Below are positions 1 to 5,422 of a DNA stretch of 7,309 nucleotides, one piece after another. The notes beneath the pieces were generated by a model. That model saw only the letters and a program-made list of their open reading frames with translations, made no database searches and was not told the origin of the DNA. The stretch spans positions 1 through 7,309 of the forward strand of contig JAJFMR010000151.1 of the NCBI GenBank assembly GCA_020696915.1, read 5' to 3'. A program made the position numbers and the translations under genes. The DNA is from Rhizobiaceae bacterium (GTDB taxonomy: Bacteria; Pseudomonadota; Alphaproteobacteria; Rhizobiales; Rhizobiaceae). Within the stretch, counting starts at the first letter, position 1. Each line of letters begins with the position of its first letter.

Positions 1-2
1 TC

Positions 3-686
3 GAGGGCGAGGACGTGAAGTGGGCGGGTTCGACCGGCGAGATGATGGGCTATCTCGTTCGCCCGGCCGATCAAAGCGCCAAGCTCGGCACGGTCATCGT
101 CGTTCACGAGAATCGAGGGCTCAACCCCCATACGCGCGATGTCGCCCGCCGGATCGCGCTGGAAGGCTTCGTGGCGCTTGCCGTCGACTTTCTGTCGCCG
201 CTGGGCGGCACGCCGCCGGACGAGGACAAGGCGCGCGAGATGATCGGACAGCTCGACCCGGCGCAGACGGCCGCAAACGGAGTTGCCACCGTCGCCTTTC
301 TGAAGGGCCATGAATCCGGCAACGGCAAGGTCGGAGCGGTCGGCTTCTGCTGGGGCGGCGGCACGGTGAACGCGCTGGCCGTCGCCGCGCCGGACCTGGA
401 TGCCGGTGTTGCCTATTATGGCTCGCAGCCCAAGGATGCCGCGGCGATAGAAAAAATCGAGGCGGCCCTGCTTCTGCATTACGCGGGGATGGACGAGCGC
501 ATCAATGCCGGGATCGATGCTTACAAGGCCGCCCTCGAAGCGACCGGCAAGGAGTTCACCATCCATGTCTACGAGGGCGCCCAGCACGCCTTCAACAACG
601 ACACCTCGGAAGCGCGCTACAACAAGGAAGCCGCCGAACTGGCCTGGGGCCGGACGATCGCCTTCTTCAAGGAAAAGCTCGCCTGA
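3..686 (+). CDS. Dienelactone hydrolase family protein (5' end outside window)
   Basis: An alpha/beta-hydrolase of the dienelactone hydrolase family, which cleaves ester or lactone bonds such as those in aromatic-ring breakdown. The true substrate here is unknown. Counting the GTG at 15 as residue 1, the expected Cys-Asp-His triad is visible: Cys112 in the nucleophile elbow GFCWGGG, Asp160 in GMDERI and His191 in QHAFNND. HENRGLNPH (31-39) carries the conserved Glu32 seen in this family. The reading frame is open leftward to the window edge (codons for Glu-Gly-Glu-Asp precede the GTG). Relatives also have more sequence before the GYLVRP strand, so the real start lies upstream and the GTG is probably internal. 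Some relatives (YghX-like) carry an exported N-terminus; whether this one does cannot be seen. It ends with TGA at 684-686. About 180 bases follow before the next gene, so co-transcription is uncertain. The family call is firm and the substrate unassigned. Confidence 0.93.
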   Translation, partial: EGEDVKWAGSTGEMMGYLVRPADQSAKLGTVIVVHENRGLNPHTRDVARRIALEGFVALAVDFLSPLGGTPPDEDKAREMIGQLDPAQTAANGVATVAFLKGHESGNGKVGAVGFCWGGGTVNALAVAAPDLDAGVAYYGSQPKDAAAIEKIEAALLLHYAGMDERINAGIDAYKAALEATGKEFTIHVYEGAQHAFNNDTSEARYNKEAAELAWGRTIAFFKEKLA

Positions 687-775
687 GCTATCCTTCGTCG
701 GTTGCACGGTTGAACCGCCTCTCTCCGGCATCGGCAGTCCAGAGCGACGCCGGTGCCGGACCGGATCGCGACCGA

Positions 776-805
776 TTGACCGCTGCGCGCGCCCACCTCG
801 ATGGT
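776..805 (+). promoter_or_regulatory. Weak candidate promoter upstream of the beta-oxidation gene
   Basis: TTGACC at 776-781 matches five of six bases of a sigma70-type -35 box. The best downstream partner is GATGGT at 800-805 with an 18-base spacer, matching only three of six -10 positions. It lies in the leader of about 180 bases between the hydrolase stop (686) and the start at 867, where a promoter would be expected. A 5-bp inverted repeat (CCGGT at 750-754, ACCGG at 760-764) sits just upstream without a following T-run, so it is not a convincing intrinsic terminator. The call rests on weak motif matches only. Confidence 0.2.
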
Positions 806-856
806 TGCCCGGTCCGGCATGGGGCGGCGCCAATGGCAAGTCGCGAATTCGAGTGC

Positions 857-862
857 GGGAGG
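857..862 (+). promoter_or_regulatory. Ribosome binding site deciding the start at 867
   Basis: GGGAGG lies 4 bases before the ATG at 867 and only 1 base before the ATG at 864. The spacing favours 867 as the start. It argues against the in-frame ATG at 801, which would add 22 residues (including an MGRRQWQ stretch) that do not resemble the start of an enoyl-CoA hydratase fold. Confidence 0.6.
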
Positions 863-866
863 CATG

Positions 867-2936
867 ATGCAGCCTTTGGACGTGGAAATCAGGGACGACG
901 TTGCGATCCTGTGGATCGACAACCCGCCTGTGAACGCACTCGGCTTTCACCTCCGCGCCCGACTCGCGGACACGGTGAGAGGGCTTCAGGACGAGGCAGG
1001 GATTGTGGGGCTCGTGCTTGCGTCGCGGGGCAGGGTCTTCATTGCCGGCGCCGATATCAGGGAGTTCGACCAGACACCGAAACCTCCTTCGCTCATCGAG
1101 GTTCTCGATTGCTTCGACGGTTCCGGCAAGCCGATCGTGGCCGCGATCGACGGTGCGGCGCTCGGCGGCGGACTGGAGGTCGCGCTTGCCTGCGACGAAC
1201 GCATCGTGACGTCTCGCGCCAGGCTTGGACTGCCGGAGGTCAAGCTCGGCCTGCTGCCCGGCGCCGGCGGCACGCAACGCCTGCCGCTGGCCATCGGGCC
1301 GGTCGAGGCCCTGGCCATGATCGCCGACGGCGAGCCGCGATCGGGCGAGGCGGCAAAGGCACTCGGACTGGCGGACCGGCTTGTAGAATCCGACGAGCTT
1401 CTCGAAGTCGCAGCCGCGCGGGCACGAGCGCTGGCAGGGGGGAGCGGACGCAAGCGTCTGCGCGATGTGAGCCTCGGTCCCGACGAACTTCCGGCATTAG
1501 AGACGGCCGCCGACGAAATACTCGGGTCGCGCGGCGGCGAACCGCAGATACGGGCGATGGTGGAGTGCGTTCGCAACCGTTTCGATCTCGGCTTCGACGA
1601 GGGAATGCGCCGCGAGCGCCAGCATTTCCTCCGGCTGCTCGAGGGCGACTGCTCGAAGGCCATGCGACATGCGTTTCTTGCCGAGCGCCGGAGCGCCTTC
1701 AAGAGCACGGGTGTGCCGGCCGCCGAGGTCCGGCGGGTCGCGGTGATCGGCGGCGGCACGATGGGCTCTGGCATCGCGATGAGCTTCGCAAACGCCGGTA
1801 TTCCGGCCACGATCGTGGAGGCCGACGAGGCGGCAGCGGCTCGCGCCGCATCGCGCGTTGCCGAAACCTATGAACGCTCCGTGCGCCGCGGCAGCCTCGA
1901 CGAAAGTGCAAGGGCGGAGCGGATCGGCAGGATCGAGGCGTTGGTGGGCATCGAGGCCGCTGCCGAGGCCGATCTGGTCATCGAGGCGGTGTTCGAAGAT
2001 ATGGATGTCAAGAAGCAGGTGTTTGCCTGGCTCGATACCTCGGCACGATCCGATGCGGTGCTGGCCACGAATACCTCCTATCTCGATGTCGACGCGATCG
2101 CCGCATCCGCCGGCCGCCCCGAGCGCGTTCTCGGGATGCACTTTTTCGGCCCCGCCAATGTCATGAAGCTCGTCGAGGTGGTGCGCGGGGAAGCCACGTC
2201 GGAGTCGGCACTCGCCACGGTCATCGAGGCGGCGCGCAGGATCGGCAAGATCCCCGTCGTGGTCGGCGTCTGCCACGGCTTCGTCGGCAATCGCATGCTG
2301 TCGCGCCGCAGCGAACAGGTGGATCGGCTGCTCATGGAAGGCGCGCTGCCGGACCAGGTCGACCGGGTGCTGGTTGATTTCGGTTTCAGAATGGGTCCCT
2401 GCGCCATGAGCGATCTTGCCGGTCTCGACATCGGCTGGCGCATGCGCCGCGCCACCGGCAAGGCGGCGCCGGTCGCCGATGCGCTGGTCGAGGCCGGACG
2501 ACTGGGGCAGAAGACCCGCAAGGGCTACTATGATTACCCGGACGGACGGAAGGCCGTGGTGGATGGCAGGGTGGAGATGCTGCTGCGGGAGGTTTCCGAA
2601 AGAGCAGGCATCGCGCGGCGAGCGGTGGGACAGCAGGAGATTCTGGACCGCCTGCTGCTGCCCATGATCAACGAAGGGGCGCGCATCCTGGAAGAGGGGG
2701 TGGCGGCGCGCGCCGGCGATATCGACGTGATCTGGCTGCACGGCTACGGCTTTCCGCGCTGGCGAGGCGGTCCGATGTACCATGCCGACCGGATCGGCCT
2801 CGACGAGGTCGCCCGCCGGCTTTCCTCCTATGCCGAGGCGACCGCCGACGCGGCGCTACGCCCTGCGCCGCTCCTGAAGCAGCTGGCCGAAGAAAAGCGG
2901 GGCTTTGCCTCGCTCGCCCCGGAACACAAGGAATGA
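867..2936 (+). CDS. Fused enoyl-CoA hydratase / 3-hydroxyacyl-CoA dehydrogenase (FadB/MFE-1 type)
   Basis: A bifunctional beta-oxidation enzyme of 689 residues, close to the usual 690-730. The N-terminal crotonase domain (about 1-190) hydrates trans-2-enoyl-CoA. It has the oxyanion-hole segment IAGADI (59-64), Glu104 in ALGGGLE and Glu124 in LPEVKLG, matching the two catalytic glutamates of hydratases. A linker follows. The NAD-binding domain (from about 289) has a Rossmann motif GGGTMG (295-300), with acidic Glu318 at the end of the second strand as expected for NAD. The dehydrogenase His-Glu pair is His425 in HFFGP and Glu437 in KLVEVV. C-terminal dehydrogenase domains follow, including HGYGFPRWRGGP near the end. 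Gly428 replaces the Asn or Ser common after HFF. All key residues for both activities are present, so it should be active. No thiolase (FadA) gene lies beside it here, so the thiolytic partner must be elsewhere. It is presumably cytoplasmic. The start at 867 is chosen from the ribosome binding site; 864 is possible. Confidence 0.95.
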   Translation: MQPLDVEIRDDVAILWIDNPPVNALGFHLRARLADTVRGLQDEAGIVGLVLASRGRVFIAGADIREFDQTPKPPSLIEVLDCFDGSGKPIVAAIDGAALGGGLEVALACDERIVTSRARLGLPEVKLGLLPGAGGTQRLPLAIGPVEALAMIADGEPRSGEAAKALGLADRLVESDELLEVAAARARALAGGSGRKRLRDVSLGPDELPALETAADEILGSRGGEPQIRAMVECVRNRFDLGFDEGMRRERQHFLRLLEGDCSKAMRHAFLAERRSAFKSTGVPAAEVRRVAVIGGGTMGSGIAMSFANAGIPATIVEADEAAAARAASRVAETYERSVRRGSLDESARAERIGRIEALVGIEAAAEADLVIEAVFEDMDVKKQVFAWLDTSARSDAVLATNTSYLDVDAIAASAGRPERVLGMHFFGPANVMKLVEVVRGEATSESALATVIEAARRIGKIPVVVGVCHGFVGNRMLSRRSEQVDRLLMEGALPDQVDRVLVDFGFRMGPCAMSDLAGLDIGWRMRRATGKAAPVADALVEAGRLGQKTRKGYYDYPDGRKAVVDGRVEMLLREVSERAGIARRAVGQQEILDRLLLPMINEGARILEEGVAARAGDIDVIWLHGYGFPRWRGGPMYHADRIGLDEVARRLSSYAEATADAALRPAPLLKQLAEEKRGFASLAPEHKE

Positions 2937-2938
2937 TA

Positions 2939-2960
2939 CGCCGGCTCAGTGGCTGCGGCG
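2939..2960 (-). terminator. Possible hairpin at the convergent gene ends
   Basis: CGCCG (2939-2943) can pair with CGGCG (2956-2960), and CAG (2947-2949) with CTG (2953-2955) inside it. This gives an imperfect GC-rich stem over the two convergent stop codons. Read on the minus strand, a moderately T-rich stretch follows (complement of about 2922-2938), whereas nothing T-rich follows on the plus strand. If it terminates anything, it is the minus-strand transcript. The stem is bulged and overlaps coding sequence, so confidence is low. Confidence 0.2.
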
Positions 2961-3143
2961 CCTGCTGCGAGCCTGCCGCAATATGGCGCGCCAGCGGACC
3001 GCCTCGAACGGGATCGGCTCTCTGGCCGAGTTTGCGCGGAAGATTTCGTTGTCGAGATTCTTGAGCATGCGCCAGAAATCGTAGTCGGTGATGCGCTGAT
3101 CATCGGCGAGCCGGTCAGCCTCGGCCAGGATGTCCAGTTTCAT
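2946..3143 (-). CDS. Small hypothetical protein, 65 residues
   Basis: I do not recognise this protein. It starts MKLDILAEADRLADD, is charged and probably helical, carries an aromatic-rich centre (YDFWRML) and ends in a basic tail (RQARSRRRSH). There is no signal peptide, membrane segment or cysteine motif. Evidence that it is real: GAGGA lies 5 bases before the ATG at 3143 (plus-strand 3149-3153), third codon positions are mostly G or C like the neighbours, and the composition is plausible for a folded protein. An upstream in-frame ATG at 3191 would add 16 residues but ignores this ribosome binding site. It lies 177 bases downstream of the thioesterase on the same strand and may be co-transcribed or have its own promoter. 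Its stop is 9 bases from the stop of the convergent beta-oxidation gene. The basic tail might bind nucleic acid, but that is only a guess. Confidence 0.6.
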   Translation of the reverse strand: MKLDILAEADRLADDQRITDYDFWRMLKNLDNEIFRANSAREPIPFEAVRWRAILRQARSRRRSH

Positions 3144-3320
3144 GCTCTTCCTCAAGCCGGAAATCCAGGCGGCGGACGACCTCTCGGCCACCCGCCGCCG
3201 GGCACCCCCTTGGTCCGCCGCGGCAGATCGTGCCCCGTTGCGTTGTCGGCCGAGTCGCCGTGCCCGTTCAAGGCGCCGCGTCGATTGTCCACCGCTCAGA
3301 TGCGGGGACGAGCGTTTGCG

Positions 3321-3803
3321 TCAGTCTTTCCTGCGAATGGCGATCGACCGGCCGGCGCGTTCGGGCATCGGGAGAGAAGAATGCGCATCGCGCATTGCGG
3401 CAAGTCGTGCCATGACGTCGGCAGGAAAGGAGGCGACCTTCGGGCCGCCCATGTCGACGTGCAGGGAGAGGCTCTCGGAGGTGGCGGCGAGCCAGCCGTC
3501 CAGATGGCGGACCTCCTGCCAGGCGCGCAGCCGCTTGTCGTCATGGTCGAGCAGCTGGAAGGTCACGCGAACCCGGTCGCCCAGGTGCAGTTCGCGGACG
3601 TAGCAGACATGGATTTCGGCGGTGTAGATGGTGTGCCGGCGCTCTTTCGCGTAAGCCGGGCCAAGCCCAAGGACCTCGAAGGCTTGATCCGAGCCACGGT
3701 CGAAAAGCACGTTGTAATAGGCCATGTTGAGATGGCCGTTGTAGTCGATCCAGTCGTTTTCGATTGCCATCATCCGGGACATGAGGGGGGAGGCGGTCGG
3801 CAT
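3321..3803 (-). CDS. Acyl-CoA thioesterase, hotdog fold (4HBT-like)
   Basis: A 160-residue single-domain hotdog protein of the 4-hydroxybenzoyl-CoA thioesterase-like superfamily, expected to hydrolyse an acyl-CoA to free acid and CoA. The N-terminal signature DWIDYNGHLNMAYY (17-30) is diagnostic. Asp20 is at the position of the catalytic aspartate in many relatives, with His24 and Asn26 in the GHLN turn. Further hotdog features are YTAEIHVCYVREL (60-72), LGDRV (74-78), DDKRLRAWQEV (88-98) and SLHVDM (113-118). The DYNGH and DDKR patterns recall from memory the thioesterase half of carnitine dehydrogenase fusions (betainyl-CoA thioesterase), but no carnitine gene is present here and the substrate is not assigned. 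The start at 3803 is supported by AAAGGAA on the minus strand (plus-strand 3808-3814) at good spacing. It is divergent from the FAD-linked dehydrogenase across 108 bases and upstream of the small hypothetical gene. Confidence 0.88.
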   Translation of the reverse strand: MPTASPLMSRMMAIENDWIDYNGHLNMAYYNVLFDRGSDQAFEVLGLGPAYAKERRHTIYTAEIHVCYVRELHLGDRVRVTFQLLDHDDKRLRAWQEVRHLDGWLAATSESLSLHVDMGGPKVASFPADVMARLAAMRDAHSSLPMPERAGRSIAIRRKD

Positions 3804-3911
3804 GCGGTTCCTTTCAAACGTACGGCTGGACCGGGACGCGGCGGTTGGGCAGACTACGCGGCCCGGCGTGCCTCGCGATAGAGGCCGCCTGCCGGCTGGC
3901 GGAGGTAATCA
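3804..3911. promoter_or_regulatory. Divergent intergenic region between thioesterase and FAD-linked dehydrogenase
   Basis: These 108 bases must hold the 5' signals for both flanking genes. A strong ribosome binding site for the plus-strand gene, GGAGGT (3901-3906), sits 5 bases before the ATG at 3912. The minus-strand gene has AAAGGAA at 3808-3814. I found no good -35/-10 pair on either strand. Two short inverted repeats occur. GCCTC (3870-3874) with GAGGC (3881-3885) is spaced by six bases and could be an operator half-site pair. CCGCC (3885-3889) with GGCGG (3898-3902) would, in mRNA, reach into the ribosome binding site. Both are short enough to arise by chance in GC-rich DNA. Confidence 0.45.
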
Positions 3912-5321
3912 ATGGCACTGAGCGATCTGAAGCCGGTGGAGCGCAATGCGGCAGGTGTCGAAATCGTGCTCGGCGTGCTGAAGCAGCGGCTCGGCGACCG
4001 GTTCTCGACCAACCGGTCATTGTGCGAGCAGCATGCGCACACCACCACCTACATCCCCATGCAAACGCCGGACGGCGTTGCATTTCCCGACACTGCGGAA
4101 GACGTGCAGGACATCGTGCGGATCTGCGGCACGTATCGTGTTCCCGTCATTGCGTTCGGCGCCGGCACGTCGCTGGAGGGCCACGTCAATGCGCCGGGCG
4201 GCGGCGTTGCGATCGACACATCCAGAATGAAAAGGGTGCTTGCAGTCAACGCCGACGATCTGGATTGCACCGTCGAAGCCGGGCTGACGCGTGAGGAGCT
4301 CAACCAGCATCTGCGCGACACGGGCCTGTTTTTTCCGATCGATCCCGGGGCCAACGCCACGCTCGGCGGGATGGCGGCAACCCGGGCGTCTGGAACCAAC
4401 GCGGTTCGCTATGGAACGATGAAGGACAACGTGCTGTCGCTGACGGCGGTGATGGCGGACGGCAGCATCGTCACCACCGGCAGACGGGCGCGGAAGAGTT
4501 CGGCCGGCTACGATCTGACCCGCCTGCTGATCGGCTCGGAAGGCACGCTCGGAATCATCGTCTCCCTGACGCTGAAACTGCATGGCATTCCGCAGGCGAT
4601 TTCGGGCGGCGTGTGCCCGTTTCTCTCCGTCGAGCAGGCCTGCCGCGCGGTGATAGCGACGATCCAGATGGGTATCCCGGTGGCACGAATCGAACTCGTG
4701 AACGCGCTGCAGATGCGCGCCATGATCAATTATTCGAAGCTCGATTATCCCGAAGGGCCATGTCTCTTCCTGGAGTTCCATGGCAGCGACGCGGCAGTGG
4801 CGGAGCAGGCGGAAAGTTTTGGCGACATCGCAGCCGAGTATGGCGGCGGCCCGTTCCTGTGGACCAGCGTGGCGGAGGAACGGTCGAGACTGTGGAAGGC
4901 CAGGCATGATGCCTACTGGGCGTCCATGGAGTTGCGGCCGGGCGCTCGCGCGCTCTCCACCGACGTCTGCGTGCCGATCTCCCGGCTTGCCGAATGCATC
5001 GCCGAGACCGAATCCGACATCGCGGAAACGGGGCTGATCGCGCCGATCGTCGGCCATGTCGGCGACGGGAACTTCCATGTGCTTGCCCTGATGGACGCCG
5101 CCGACCATTCCGAGGTGGCCCGGGTGGAAGCGTTCGTCGCCCGTCTCAATGCGCGGGCACTGCGCATGGACGGGACCTGCACCGGCGAACACGGGGTCGG
5201 TCAGGGAAAGATCGGGTTCCTCGAACAGGAGAATGGCCGCGGCGTGCACTTCATGCGCCTCATCAAGCAGGCGCTCGATCCACAAGGTATTCTCAATCCC
5301 GGCAAGATCCTTCCCGACTAG
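3912..5321 (+). CDS. FAD-binding D-lactate / D-2-hydroxyacid dehydrogenase (LDHD/GlcD-type)
   Basis: A 469-residue flavoenzyme of the VAO/PCMH family, in the group containing mammalian LDHD, yeast Dld1 and GlcD. These oxidise D-lactate, glycolate or other D-2-hydroxyacids to 2-oxoacids and pass electrons to a cytochrome, flavoprotein or quinone acceptor. The N-terminal FAD domain shows FGAGTSLEGH (82-91), the pyrophosphate loop PGANATLGGMAATRASGTNA (145-164) and RYGTMKDNV (166-174), then SAGYDL and GSEGTLG. The C-terminal oxidase domain shows STDVCVPISRL, GHVGDGNFH with His382 and His389 (the metal/substrate histidines of this family), and GEHGVGQGK with Glu426 and His427. It ends in the family signature DPQGILNPGKIL. 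Length is normal and no key motif is missing. No iron-sulfur subunit (GlcF) or GlcE gene is adjacent, so it probably acts as a single-subunit enzyme. The start is fixed by a strong GGAGGT site. I see no export signal. D-lactate versus another hydroxyacid cannot be settled from sequence. Confidence 0.92.
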   Translation: MALSDLKPVERNAAGVEIVLGVLKQRLGDRFSTNRSLCEQHAHTTTYIPMQTPDGVAFPDTAEDVQDIVRICGTYRVPVIAFGAGTSLEGHVNAPGGGVAIDTSRMKRVLAVNADDLDCTVEAGLTREELNQHLRDTGLFFPIDPGANATLGGMAATRASGTNAVRYGTMKDNVLSLTAVMADGSIVTTGRRARKSSAGYDLTRLLIGSEGTLGIIVSLTLKLHGIPQAISGGVCPFLSVEQACRAVIATIQMGIPVARIELVNALQMRAMINYSKLDYPEGPCLFLEFHGSDAAVAEQAESFGDIAAEYGGGPFLWTSVAEERSRLWKARHDAYWASMELRPGARALSTDVCVPISRLAECIAETESDIAETGLIAPIVGHVGDGNFHVLALMDAADHSEVARVEAFVARLNARALRMDGTCTGEHGVGQGKIGFLEQENGRGVHFMRLIKQALDPQGILNPGKILPD

Positions 5322-5357
5322 GGCCCCCGCCTGCATTCGGTCGAAATCGCAACTTTA

Positions 5358-5386
5358 TCGACACGCTGATCGGGGCAGACTAGTTT
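5358..5386 (+). promoter_or_regulatory. Candidate promoter for the AsmA-like gene
   Basis: TCGACA (5358-5363) matches five of six bases of the -35 consensus. It is followed, after exactly 17 bases, by TAGTTT (5381-5386), three of six for -10. The surrounding stretch from 5341 to 5397 is visibly less GC-rich than the rest of the window. Transcription would begin near 5393 and leave a leader of about 30 bases before the ATG at 5423. The match is by eye. Confidence 0.35.
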
Positions 5387-5422
5387 AGTTCGATCGTTCC
5401 GTCCGGCGCACGACCAGGAGCC

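Noticed and set aside
750..764. Inverted repeat CCGGT-N5-ACCGG as a terminator after the dienelactone hydrolase gene
   Set aside because: The stem is only 5 bp, with no T-run after it, 60 bases past the stop codon, and such repeats are frequent in GC-rich DNA.
801..866. 22-residue N-terminal extension of the beta-oxidation enzyme from the ATG at 801
   Set aside because: The ribosome binding site at 857-862 points to 867, and the crotonase fold begins directly there.
710..1873. Open frame of 387 codons on the plus strand overlapping the beta-oxidation gene
   Set aside because: Its translation is dominated by Arg, Gly and Ala, as expected for an out-of-frame reading of GC-rich coding DNA, and it overlaps real motifs in another frame.
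1497..2783. Long open frame (428 codons) on the minus strand inside the beta-oxidation gene
   Set aside because: It is antisense to a gene with all catalytic motifs in the plus frame. Long antisense open frames are common in GC-rich DNA, and its His/Arg/Ala-rich translation resembles no family.
3144..3320. The 177-base gap between the thioesterase stop and the small gene, checked for a missed gene, terminator or small RNA
   Set aside because: I saw no convincing hairpin with a T-run, no strong promoter and no further open frame beyond the 16-codon upstream extension of the small gene.
2949..3881. Open frame of 310 codons on the plus strand across the small hypothetical gene and the thioesterase
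   Set aside because: It lies opposite a recognisable thioesterase with a good ribosome binding site, and its own translation shows no domain.
4017..5336. Long open frame (439 codons) on the minus strand inside the FAD-linked dehydrogenase gene
   Set aside because: It is a shadow of a clearly recognised plus-strand gene, with low-complexity His/Arg/Gly-rich translation and no recognisable motif.
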